Positions 9,920 to 20,869 of a stretch of 64,000 bases of DNA are shown piece by piece. A program made the position numbers and the translations under genes. The notes beneath the pieces are model-generated. The model did no database searches. It was not told the origin of the DNA and saw nothing but the letters and a program-made list of their open reading frames with translations. This DNA is from Trametes villosa (taxonomy: Eukaryota; Basidiomycota; Agaricomycetes; Polyporales; Polyporaceae), in NCBI GenBank assembly GCA_002964805.2, contig PUDQ02000013.1, positions 1-64,000 on the forward strand, in the 5' to 3' direction. How positions within the stretch are numbered: position 1 is the stretch's first letter; each line of letters opens with the position of its first letter.

Positions 9920-11340
9920 TCACCGCTCGAGGCGCTCTGCGAGCCAAGCAAAGGTCGTCCATCCGACTTCGATGTTGTCTATGAGAAACTGTTATTGCAT
10001 CGCATTAGGAGACATGATCCAGACCGAGAGTCTCAGGACGCCTAAGACGCGCCGGAGAGTACGAGACGCTCGCTTGTTTTGAAAAGAGGCGCAGCTCCGT
10101 TTTCCGCCTGTTGCTCTTCAGGTTGTCACCAATTCCTAGAATCGCCTTAACTCGCGTATGAATACCATATACGTCCGTATAGGTGGTGATTCACCAATCA
10201 TGGAACAACGGCCGAAGCTCGGCTAGGATTTGCCTGCGCTCGTGCAGAGCTGCGGGCATCCGCCCCGCCTAGCTGCGTTTGCGCTATTGCGGTTCAGTGG
10301 GTACCACGGCTCCCCGGGTAGTGCGTGCAGATATCCGCCCTGTTATAGCTAAGAGTTAGTGTCGGACGTAGAACCTGAAATGCGCACTAACTTCTGTGAG
10401 TGATCTCTAGGGCACGTCCCAGTGGAGAGTTGAGACTGAACCTCTCATCGTGGCCGTCAGCGCGGCGCCGGGTGAGAGTGTGCCTACGTGCCTGGAGCAT
10501 TCGGCGCGTCCGCAGCCATCTTCACTAGGAGGCTTGCCTCTGGATGCGTGACCTAAGCTGGTGGTACGTCAGCGTGACAGTCCGAAAAGGCTGCAAGGAC
10601 GCCGAGAGCGCTGTCCTTTTCCAACGAAGGGAGCTGCAAACCTACGTTGCGACTCTCCTCCTGGAGATCTTGATGTCGCTGCAGCCCTTGATCGTGATGG
10701 AGTCAGAGGCGGCTTTTGAAGCGGGCGATGACACGATCGACGATACGCCCGAAGCTGGAGACGCCGTTGACGAGGTCCCTGAAGCTCTCGCGCGTCCTGC
10801 CGGAGGCGAAACCGTGCCTTTCCACCACCTATAAACAGTTCGATTATAACATTCTGCGACAGAGGTAAAGACGCATCGTACTTGCACTAACCTCCTGATG
10901 GCCCCCAGAAGCGCCTGAACATCGCAGGCGGTGCGTCTGACGTCGCCTAGGACCGCGTCGGCATGAACTTCGACCTAATCAGCACGGTACAAGGACGTAC
11001 GCTGCGAGGAAAGACGGTACAAGGACGTACGCTGCGAGGAAAGCCAAACTGACCATACATCGTGAAAGAAGCCACGGCAGCGATATCACGACTGCCGTCG
11101 ACGCATCTCTTGAAGCGCTCTGCGGGTTCAACAGTCAGCGATTGCAGCACGTCTATACTAGGCAGATATCCCTAGCTGAGGACGTCCATAGCTCGGAGCT
11201 CCCGGGGGGTACCCCTCCACCGTACCAGCGATTTCGCGAATGATGTTGATCATCGATATAGCTGCGAAGATGGAATATGTCGAGTTCTCAATAATTGCGC
11301 CGGCCTCAAATTTCCAGAGAGTACAGCTCTTGCCGGCCTA
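9920..11340 (-). pseudogene. psiA1: decayed type A helical-family gene
   Basis: Exons homologous to A2 and A3 can be traced in order on the - strand: the end of exon 1 (about 11250), an intact 64-nt exon 2 (11117-11054, RFKRCVDGSRDI), exon 3 (about 10960, VLGDVRRTACDVQALL), exon 4 (about 10800-10650), the LSPGAAL part of the hydrophobic exon (about 10480), the MPAALHERRQ/ELRPLFHDW exon (about 10260-10120) and the last exon (FLIDNIEVGW, ending 9920). Exon 4 is frameshifted at an A-run. The ELRPLFHDW exon has an in-frame TGA directly after the Trp. No start codon is convincing. It lies head to head with B1, so it was once a divergent A/B pair. Confidence 0.7.
10984..11043. repeat. Two perfect 30-bp tandem copies
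   Basis: The unit beginning ACGGTACAAGGACGTACGCT is present twice without mismatch (10984-11013 and 11014-11043). On the - strand it falls in the intron after exon 2 of psiA1 and duplicates a CCTCGCAG acceptor-like motif. Confidence 0.9.
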
Positions 11341-12059
11341 GAGGATATCAGCTTGATGGATGGAAGGAGAGTTACCTGAGCGCTAGCGCGGGACGAACCT
11401 GCGCGAGGATCGTAGGGGGACTGTGGTCGCGCTCGATCGTCGAACGTTGAAATACCTTTACAAATGTGGTTTGCACAGGAATCAGAACGCGCTGAAAGCA
11501 CAGGGCATGTTGATTGACGATTCTGGGGACTGGGACTCCTAGTAGCCCGCCAGCAAATATTCGCAGCTAAGGCCGAGCTGAAGTGACATCGACTGAGCTC
11601 GAGTGCGCGGGCGAGGTGTGGGGAATAGACGCTCATGCTAGGCGCGAGGTCGCCACGTGGCGGGGTTGTCATTCTCTCCAACGCTGTTCCATTCACTACT
11701 CACGACGACGACCACTAGCTATTTTGCTACTACGGCTGGACACAATAGCTTTGTATACTCATTCAGAACTCTCAAGGAGGAGTGTGTGAAGAGGTCAGGA
11801 AACCACTCGCGACAAACACACAGGATACCGCAGGGGGGCAAGATCGCCACCACGTTCATACCGCACTGTCTCTGCACCACCGTGGCCATTCCTAGAGGTG
11901 AATGCCCACCTTCTCCCCCTATTCACGAGGCTGCGCAGCTAAACCGATATATGCCATCACCCACGAGGTATGTGAGCCAGTACTAATACTCCGACTTCCG
12001 CCCAGAGTCATCCCCGCATTCCCCACCTGACAACTTCTCTCCCTAGCGTCACTCACAGT
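11341..12059. other. Intergenic between psiA1 and B1
   Basis: About 700 bp between divergent genes. It probably contained a shared promoter region. No defined motif was recognised. Confidence 0.4.
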
Positions 12060-13351
12060 ATGCCCCAGGAGCAACCACTCACCGTGTACCACAAAGAGAT
12101 CCGACGCCTCGCGTACTCTACTCGCACGCTACTCCCAGCTCTCCGCTCTATCAAATGGCAGGTCACCACAGTTTTTGAAGACCAGAACGAGCTCGAGCAG
12201 GAATTGGGGCGATGTTACGCGGTTCGTCTCCCCACAGATCCTCTGCTACATCTCGCACATCCCTCAACGTCCTCTGTTCAGGCCTATGAGAAGATTGTAG
12301 ACGACTCCCAGATTGCCGCAGTCAAGCTATCCACGACCATGAACAGTGAGTGTCGCATCACAAAAGTGCTCCCCTTGTCGCTCACAGGAACGCCCAGTGT
12401 ACGCGTCGCTCCAGTACGCGTTCCAGACCGCTAGCAGCGCGGGTGTCATACACGAGATGACGACGTTCAAAAAGGTGCGCATCACCCTCACGACGGCGAC
12501 ACATCCATTGACGTAGCGTCGACGTTCCATGCACGCCTCCTGTCCGTTGTTAGACCACCGATGCAACCGAGTGCGATTTCAGCCCTCGGCTGGACGCTGT
12601 TCATAGCGCTGTAGAACAGTTTCTGAAGTCGTTGCCCCCGTCCACAGCCGACAAAAGGAACATCTCTCCCGAGGGGTACGACAGCGGTGGTCTCCCCGCG
12701 CATAGGACGATTCTGACTAGCGTAGATCACAGACAGGTTGGGTAGGGTCTGCGTCGTCTGCCCTACAAGCAGCGGTGTATCACCTGCTATGGTACGTCGC
12801 TCGCAGAGCTATATATTCTTCCGTGCTCACTACTTCATAGGGCGCCCTGGTTCTATGTCGGGGGTCTGCTGGCTCCGAAGCCCGTCAGGTATTCCCCAAA
12901 CGCCGTCCAGCAACACGGCGAGCACGTTGTCGAAGGATCTATCTTCAACGAAGACGCGGATTCTGCGCCTGAGGTGATCGCGAACATTCGGCAAATACTG
13001 ACCGCCCTCGACGCACAAAGGGCTCAGTTCGGCGTTTTCCAAGAGATCGCGAGCGAGGTGAGTCCGTTCATCGTCTCCGTTCACATATCGAAGCTCTCTG
13101 AATGCCCTTGTGCAGCTTGTAGGGGACTTCGACCGATACTCGGCCGCACTGAAGGCCGCAGAAGGCCAGCCCAAGAAACCAGTGAGCCGCCTCTATCCAC
13201 GCCGACTCAACGTAGCTTAACGCACCGTCTGCTTCCGTCTTCGCAGGCGAAAGTGGAGGCCGCACAACGCGCTCACGCCGCTGCTGCTTCACGAGCGGCA
13301 GAGTGGAAGGAGCTTGGGCGGGTACTCAACGTGGAGTATGCGCGGGCATAG
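12060..13351 (+). CDS. B1: type B helical-family protein, 270 aa
   Basis: Seven exons fit in frame: 12060-12221, 12282-12345, 12398-12474, 12554-12675, 12841-13057, 13116-13181 and 13247-13351. They total 813 nt with TAG at the end. Landmarks are YEKIVDDSQIAAVKLS in the 64-nt exon 2, SPRLDAVHSAVEQFL in exon 4, WFYVGGLLAP opening exon 5, an amphipathic helix with NIRQILTALDAQRAQFG, and the C-terminal EWKELGRVLNVEYARA. The protein is predicted all-helical, with no signal peptide and no clear membrane span. Exon lengths match B4 for exons 2, 3 and 7 and the total. It stands opposite psiA1. Family unassigned. A partner of a type A protein is inferred from gene pairing. Confidence 0.75.
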
Positions 13352-15160
13352 CCTGCTGGACCACCCTCGGAACTCGCATGGCTTTGTAGGCAAGCGAACT
13401 TTCGCTTCTCGTTGTCCCCGTGCCGTCGCTTTGACATGCTCCGCCCACTCGGTATCATGTGGAAATGCTCTGGAGTTCAGTGTGCTCTTTGTTCGACTCG
13501 GCCCCACTCTCGCTCTCTGCCCCGCATCTGGACTGTATTCCTCAGCCGTATGTATCCTACGCCAAGCTCTGCTGTATGGTACCGGTAATACTTCGCATCG
13601 ATTCTCTCGACTCCGGACCAGCGTCGGCCGGAATCATTCGATCGCCCTCCGGCAGTCGACCAGTCAAGACACGCCCACGGCACAGAAGGTGGGCGTTTCA
13701 AGTACGACCACCCCATGACGGGGGAATACCACATGTAAGTAAACTCACTGCAGCTTCAGTGAATCGATGTGCCAGACAGGTGATCGTCGACATCCGAGGG
13801 CGGTAGCCAGGAAGCACGGCCGTCCACAGCACAGAAGCCCCATACCGGTGCACATGGCTAAGCGCACCCATACCTAAGCCGCACCGATGCCGCGCGTCGC
13901 GAGAACTATCCGGAGGCTGCGGTAGCGGTTATACCGGAGCACGGGTCGCAGTCGTATCATGAAGCTACGTCGCCCTGACGTATCTCTCAGCGATGTCGAC
14001 TCATACGTCCGCTCCACCGCCCTTGCTATCAGGCTCGAGCTTCAGCGGCCACAGAACCGGGTAGCTTGACAGGGAACCTGCGCCACGACACAACCGTGTC
14101 CATGCGAAGCAAACCGCTCATGCGGCAAGGCCGACTCCGCCGGCGGTTTGAGTTCCTGCGGCTAGCGTCACGCCGCTCCCACTAGCTGTAAACGCGGATA
14201 TGCGCTGTCCTTCTGCTCCTAGAGTGCCGCAGGCTCCTCGAGATGACGGGAGAACTCTTCCCCCGACCCAGTGCACGCCCGGACCAACGTGTTGTCTTGC
14301 GTCCCAGCCCCACGTAATCGAATCATAACTTGAAGTTACAAAAAACGGAAGACCATGGGTTTACACGCTGCCTTGCTGCTCAAACGTTACCTCGGGATAC
14401 TTGGATTGTTCGGGGTGCCTGCAAGCACTCGTTGCAGGGTGCCTTCGGGAAGGAAACGAAGGAGCGAAAAGCGCGTGCTCGGGCCGCAAAGTATGGGCGG
14501 CACGGTCACGTGGTCGCGCTTCTCCCGCTCTAGCGGCGGTAGTAGCGCTCCGCCCGCAGCTGGACGAACGACTTCTGCGTCTCAGACTGCATCGCCGCTC
14601 ACGCAGGCCGATATACACCCGCAACATGCACAATCGTGTGGACTGGAGGGGGTGGTGTGTCTCATCGAACACTGTACATTGACGGCTCCGCAGATTGGCT
14701 GGTGCAATGTCCCCGGACATTCACTAGGGCACGGAAATCGCCTTCGGAGCGCACCTCTCCACCATTGTCAGGCTCATGTACGTCGCACGGCACGCTTTAC
14801 GGCCGAGAGCTGCTCAGTTACGTGTTTTGCCTGTCAGAGGGAGCGAGGCTATGTCGGGACATCTTGAGCTGGGGCTGCTTCGTAGAGACGAAGCCGACAC
14901 ATCACCGACGTTGAGCCCGTAGACACCAGGGGCAGCAATGGGTCGGACTAGTCGTAATGTCATTGCGTCGTGAATAAGACTTACTTATGGTACAGTAAGG
15001 AGCGGAGGGTCTACCGGAGAAACAAAAACGAGATAGCGAAGAACAATTCAACAAAATCGATCAAACGATAAGATGGCGTCAAGAAGAGAGGGCCCCGTAT
15101 CGGAGGAACGAAGAGACTGCGAGTGTCAGCCGCAGTTGCATGTCTGAGAGCCCGGGTTAG
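13352..15160. other. Gene-poor spacer
   Basis: About 1.8 kb. Several frames of 80-170 codons overlap on both strands, but none has recognisable domains or splice logic. The last 200 bp are A-rich. I see no gene. Confidence 0.4.
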
Positions 15161-16435
15161 TTATACCCTGGCGTATTCCTCGCCAAGGACGCGCGCGAGC
15201 TCCCTCCACTGGCGCGCTCGCGAGGCGGTATCGGCATGGGCACGCCGGATGGCACCCGCGTGATCCTATATGATATCGCTAGGTCAGCAGCGCACGCACA
15301 GGTCAAGAGAGAACGTGCATTACATGGTTCTCCGCGGGGGCCTTCAGCGCCGCAGCATACCGATCGAACTCGAGCATGAGCTAGGCAACACAGGTGAGCA
15401 CCGGACGAGACGCAACCGAGTCCGCTGGCTCGACTCACCTCGCTCTTGGCGCTGTTGAAGACGCCGAAGAGCGTCGTCTGCGCCTCGAGCTCGCGCAGGA
15501 GGCGGCGTACGCCCGAAATCACCTCCTCTGGGGACCTGGCGTCGACCTCATAGGTGCGATCCCCTGCTCTGGGACTCTTCTCCCTGCGATCATCTGACCC
15601 CGATGTGGGCGCCATGATGCCGCCGACGTAGATCAGCGGTGCCCTGTGAGAGGTGTCAGCACTACACTAGAGGGTTCAACTTCGACTAACCATATCAAGT
15701 GATATCCGACCTCCTCAATTGCAGAGAAGACGGATGCCACCAACCCAGCGCGAGACCTGTCCTATGCTGATTAATCGACCGACAAGAGCGCATGAAAAAA
15801 ATGCGACGCGGACCTATCGGGAGAGCGTTCACCCAAGGGCACCTCCGAAACACGAGCTATTCCCGGAGCGCTCAGAAATTCTTCGATGGCGCTTTTGAGT
15901 GTATCAAGCCGGGGCGCCAAGTTAACGTCAATTGTAGAAACGGCCTGCAGACAGAGGTCGGGTGAGTAAGCGAGATCTAGAGCTGCAGTATGGGCGATGG
16001 GCGTTCGACTCGTTGCACGCACCCTTTTCAAGGTCGCCAGCTCATTGATCACATCCTGAGGGCTCGCTTTCGCAAATGCGGTTTGCAGGGATGTATACAC
16101 TGAGTCATCTGCTTCAGTAACGTGGCGATAGGGTTGAACAACATGCCGCGCTCACTGGTGATGGTGGCAGAGAGCCTGGTGGCCGTGGTTCTTGAGTCAT
16201 CCACGATGTCATCGTACGTCTATTCAAATGTCGTCAGTTATATCACCCTTGACCGTAAAACTCGACGACTTGCAGACACATGCGGAGCCCATCGCGCTTC
16301 CAGCTCGTCCGCTGGCTCAAAATGGTCCGGGATTTGGTACCTGACCCAGCGTAATGTTGACGTGGACTCGTTCGTGGATCGTTTGAGGTGTCGTATGTCG
16401 GATTGGATGGTAGAGCAAGGGCTGAGAGGAAGCAT
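15161..16435 (-). CDS. B2: type B helical-family protein
   Basis: ATG at 16435, stop at 15161-15163. The exon plan is that of B4: exon 1 with IRHLKRSTNESTS and DELEARW, a 64-nt exon 2 (YDDIVDDSRTTATRLS), exon 3 (YTSLQTAFAKASPQDVINEL), exon 4 (APRLDTLKSAIEEFL...ERSPDR), exon 5 (PLIYVGGIM...EEVISGVRRLLRELEAQ), exon 6 (LMLEFDRYAAALKAP) and a 105-nt last exon (15265-15161, QWRELARVLGEEYARV). The donor of exon 1 is uncertain. No stops interrupt the exons. It is very similar to B4, so the B2/A2 and A4/B4 modules look like an inverted duplication. Unknown family, all-helical, no signal peptide. Head to head with A2. Confidence 0.75.
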
Positions 16436-17173
16436 GTCGATGGGACTGGTAGATGGTGTACGTTGAGGAGAAATGGGAGGGGCCCAGGACTTAAATACGT
16501 ACCTTCTGCAGTATCGAGAACCTACGAGGGCGGGACAATTCGCGGTCGTCTAGACGGGTTGAGTAGTGGCTGGTGGGAGATGGATAGACCTAGAACTATG
16601 GGTAAAGTGCGGTCCCGGAGAGAGAGCGGACACGACGTGGCTTGAAGTTTGAATGTGGTCCTATCTTATACCGCCCGCACTTGAGGCGCGACAGTGGAGC
16701 ATCTGCCTATCCGAGATGCGTAAACGGATTCCATGCAATTGCAAGAGCCCAGCCGATTTCCGTGGACGCATCGCCCCTCGCTACTTTTTCGCAGTGCCCT
16801 TGAGATGGTTCGAGGTAGCACATAGCTAAGAAGGATACGCACAGCTCGGAGTCGAGTCAGGCTGTTCGTGGGACAGGAACAAACCCTCGCGAGCGCCACA
16901 CGCAAGCTGTTTGTATGTATGTATTTGCCCACCGCTTCTCCTTCCCGGAGCTCGGCGCCTGTTGTGGTGTCGCCCCCAGGATCTGTCCAACGCGGTTGCA
17001 TGCGATCTGCCCCGCCTCGCTGCATCGATCCGGGCTCCTCCCCAGGACGCATGATCAAGAATACCGTGGGTACAGGATATTCCTGTGCTCTATTCGGATG
17101 ATAAAGTTGGATACCCCTCGCGCACCCGCATACCCTCCTCCGTTCACACTGTTCCTCCACATTCACCTAGACA
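16436..17173. promoter_or_regulatory. Divergent intergenic region of B2 and A2
   Basis: 738 bp separate the two start codons, so both genes must be driven from here. No specific TATA or transcription-factor motif could be defined by eye. Bidirectional control is inferred from orientation only. Confidence 0.4.
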
Positions 17174-18832
17174 ATGTCCGTCGGCACACAGGAATCGGGC
17201 CTGGAAGCAGGTCAACTAGACGGGATAAACCGCATTCTGAAAAGCAGCAACTTCGAGGAAACACTCCGACAGGACATAGTCGAGCTGCAGACGAACATCA
17301 CGGAGATCCGTAGGCTGTTCGGTACAGTCCACGACTCGCTGGAGGACTTCGACTACAACCATGCACCCACCAACCCGACCCGCCACCTCGCGCCAGAGTG
17401 GAGGGGCTTCTCTAGCGTATGTTTAACTTTCCAATCATGTTGTTCTTAGCTTGCGTCCACGCTCAGCGCTCTATCTAGCGGTTCGAAGACTGCGTCGACA
17501 AGAGTCGCGAGAGCGCTGTCGCGGCGTCAAGCACTATGAAAAGTACTTTCCGTACTCGTCTAACCGCTGCTTAGGTATCTGATTATCAATTAATGCTTGC
17601 AGTGTACTCCAACGCTGTTCTCGGGAAGGTCGGGGAGGTAGACTGTGACGTCAACGGGTTGACAACCGAGATCAAGAAATTCTTGCGGGTAGGGATTATC
17701 GCAGTATCGCAGCTACCCGCACACCTCACCTTACAATCCTTTGTTTAGGGAGTAGAGCGGCATATACCCGCAGCAAGAAATACCCGCAGCAACTTCAAGC
17801 AGCTCGCGAACGACGTCCGTGACTTTGAGCGCACTGTCGAGCGCACCCTGAGGCAGCTCAGCCTCCCACCATCTGAGGACATCAACCGAATCTGTGGCAA
17901 CATCGATGAGTTGAAGCGGAAAGTTGCGGCGTGAGCGTCCTCCCCCTCCCTCACACACTGCGTCCGCATGAGATTCACGTCGCCTATTTACATGTCAGGA
18001 TGTCCAACGAGGTATGTAAACGTGCCACCACGATGCTCCCCTTCGGACTGATTTGCTCACGGAAAATCAGCTCGTCACTCTAGGTACCGGCTACTTCAAG
18101 TCGGTGGCTTCTCTTGCCCCGCGTGCTGCCGAGCTCCTATGTACTATATCCCCAAGAGCCGCGTTACAAGCCCTGGTGAGCTCTTCGCCGTGGTCGCCAC
18201 CCAATACTTACCCCAGGTCACAGCAGGCCGTCTTCGTCTTGCCTGCGGCACAGGTGGACATTCAGAATCAAGTCGCAGGTACGTCACTCGGGCTGCGTCC
18301 ATCCGGAAAGTGCCAGGTTGACACGCATACCTCCTCTAGCGCAAGCGGAGCTCGAGCTCGCCGCGGCGCAGATGTCCGCGGCGCTGGAGAGCGCACATAT
18401 GCCGCCTGAGGTCCGCCCGTTCTACGAGGCCTGGCGGGCGAACACGCGCGGGGATATTCTCACTGTCGCTACCCGCATCGACGCAATTGCGCAGATCTGG
18501 ACCCACGTACGCCACCCTCCGAGTATATCTCGCATGACGATCGAGGTGCTGATTGACGCTGTCTGCCTCCTGAACGGCCAGCTGCGCGTTGACCTGCTCA
18601 CGCTAGAGTCGAACCTCAGCCTCTTCGCCGGCCGAGATCGCGTTGCCAATTCGAACGTACGTCTCCATTTGCGTGGCCCTATTGTACATGCTCGTTCCTG
18701 ACTGTGACTGGGGCGCAGTTCCTCATGGAGAAGATCGGCGTGAGCCAGATGGTACTCCTTCGACTCGCTAAGTGCCTTGAGCTGTACGTGTACCAGATTC
18801 CGCAGGAGAGCACGGCGCGCGAGACGCCCTAA
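17174..18832 (+). CDS. A2: type A helical-family protein, 367 aa
   Basis: Ten exons fit in frame: 17174-17416, 17479-17542, 17603-17688, 17749-17930, 17999-18011, 18071-18175, 18224-18278, 18340-18506, 18582-18656 and 18719-18832. They total 1104 nt. Landmarks: TLRQDIVELQTNITEIRRLF, the 64-nt exon 2 (RFEDCVDKSRESAVAAS), NFKQLANDVRDFERTVERTL, a 13-nt micro-exon, then a moderately hydrophobic segment (GYFKSVASLAPRAAELL, TISPRAALQAL), the helix TRIDAIAQIWTHV, and the C-terminal FLMEKIGVSQMVLLRLAKCL. No signal peptide. The order, helical bundle then hydrophobic segment then bundle, recalls alpha-helical pore-forming proteins, but sequence identity to them is not evident. Divergent from B2. Confidence 0.75.
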
Positions 18833-19881
18833 GCCTAATTCGCTATGTGGATGGGGTTGCCCATGTGGCAGATCATATCATACGTGTATAAATATATGTA
18901 TGTCTCCCAACGTCGACCGGCTGGCTACGTTCGCGGATGGGGTCAGGCGCAGCACGTGGATTTCTCTCTTACCGTTCAGCTCGTAGCCACCACGGCGGCG
19001 GCCCGATATGGGCGACGCAGTACACTACCACTCAGTACTTGACTCGAGCAACTCATCCATACTGTACAGTCACAGAATGTAGCACGGCCTCGAGAATCGT
19101 AGAAATGTGAAGGTGATGTATATGCTAGTGCACGCATGCAAGTTTGCGGCGGATACCGGATCCTGTATATATATATACTAGGCCACACACAAGTTGCGAT
19201 AAGTCTTTCAATCGGTCCACGAATACACGCATCATATCGTAGCTGAGCGTGTCGACGGGAAGAGACACGAGAAGAGCGGTAAGAGGGCCGAGAAGAAGCA
19301 ATTCAAGAAGGAGACCGGGCGGGAGAAGAGCCTGGACGGATCACAAGAAAGACCCAGGCAGGCCGACGAGGTGAGAACGCTAGCGAATGAGGCAGCGGCG
19401 TCCCCCCGCCCCTCTCCGATGCTCCCTCTCTACCAACCTGTACCATACTGAGCGGTATCCAGGCTGATCGTCTAGACTTGCTACTACGTTTCCCAACGTC
19501 GCCGGAATATCGCCGTTCCCGTGAACGCGCACAGGTGCATCAAGGTAGGATATTTGCGTGCGTACTCCGCAGACGATATCTGCTAGATGCCTCTTGCAGA
19601 GCATAAAGTTCGCTGTGAGGCGTACGCTTTGGTTCAGTCTGAACGATGCGCAGCTTACTCTACAGCGGGTTGCTTCATCCGTCAAAGTAGTGGTAGGAAG
19701 GAAGTTCGCCAGGACAAGCGATATCGGATGTGCTAACACCGACCACGGTCAAGTATCCCACATTCTAGCGAGACATGCTCACTAATCCGCCCCACAAAGA
19801 GTCGCCCGACAAGGCTGGTACAAAAGCCCTGCGGAGGCACCCTCGGCGAAGCATCTTTCGACACATCATCGACTAGCTGAC
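18833..19881. other. Intergenic spacer with short TA repeat
   Basis: No gene supported. A run of TA dinucleotides lies at about 19165-19177. Confidence 0.4.
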
Positions 19882-20869
19882 ATGGGCGACACACCGCACG
19901 TCTGGTTCGTTACCGGGTAAGCAACGTCGTATTCCCTACTACAACAGCGCCGGGAGAACTCACGCCATCCGCTTTTGCAGCGCAAACAGGGGTATCGGCC
20001 TTGAAATCGTCCGGCAGCTCCTCGCCTCGCCGTCTAACACCATCATCGCGACCGCGCGCGATCCCTCGAAGGCCACGGCGCTCAAGGTGCTCGAGCAGTC
20101 CGCGAAGGGCAGAGTGCACATCGTCGCGCTCGATATCAGCGACCGCCAGTCAGTCGAGGACTCCGTCAAGACGGTCGCGTCGATCCTCGGAGACAAGGGC
20201 ATCGACTACCTCATCAACAACGCGGGCGCGGTGAGTGCGACAACGTCGATTCAACGTCATAAACTCAGCTGACATAACGCACCGTTTCGCTAGAACCCGG
20301 GAGGACCGCACGACCAGGCGTTCTCGATGGACATCGACATCATGAAAGAGGTGTTCGCGATCAACGTCGTCGGCGTCGCGCACGTCTCGCAGGTATACCT
20401 GCCCCTCGTGGAGAAGAGCGCGAAGAAGACGATCGTGAACATGTCAAGCATCCTCGGGAGCCTCGGGACCGAGCTGGGCACGATATACTCGTCGTATTCA
20501 ATCACGAAGGCGGCAGTGAATATGCTGGTGCGTGCGCCTTCGGCTCTGAACTGTGCTCCAGCTGACCGGAGGCGTCGTGATTGGGGTGCGACGTGCTGTA
20601 GACGTACAAGCAGTCTAGAGAGCGTCCGGATTTGACCGTTGTCTCGATGTGGCCTGGGCATCTCAAGACAGGTGAGTAGAACGACGTGTCCACTCGCCAT
20701 CTTCGAACAGTCGTACTGACTCAGTCATCATTCTGCAGATATGGGTGGACCAGACGCACCGACCGAAGTGTCAGAGGGCGTAGAGGGCACGCTGAACGTA
20801 ATCAAGTCACTCACCCCGAAGGACACCGGGAAGTTCCTGACCTACTTGGCTACGGAACTGCCGTGGTAG
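19882..20869 (+). CDS. Short-chain dehydrogenase/reductase (SDR)
   Basis: Five exons with clean GT-AG introns: 19882-19916, 19981-20230, 20294-20527, 20602-20671 and 20739-20869. Together they encode about 239 residues, the usual size of a classical SDR. Seen: the NAD(P) glycine motif TGANRGIG created across the first splice, NNAG, the catalytic Ser region (IVNMSSILGS), and YSITK as the YxxxK catalytic pair, followed by WPGHLKTDMGG. The Arg after the glycine motif and the C-factor-like shape suggest an NADPH-dependent carbonyl reductase of the sniffer/C-factor group. The substrate is unknown. It is a cytosolic, single-domain enzyme with no targeting signal. Confidence 0.9.

Noticed and set aside
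14355..14867. 170-codon ATG frame
   Set aside because: Overlapping frames on both strands, no domain, no paralog, and basic low-complexity composition.
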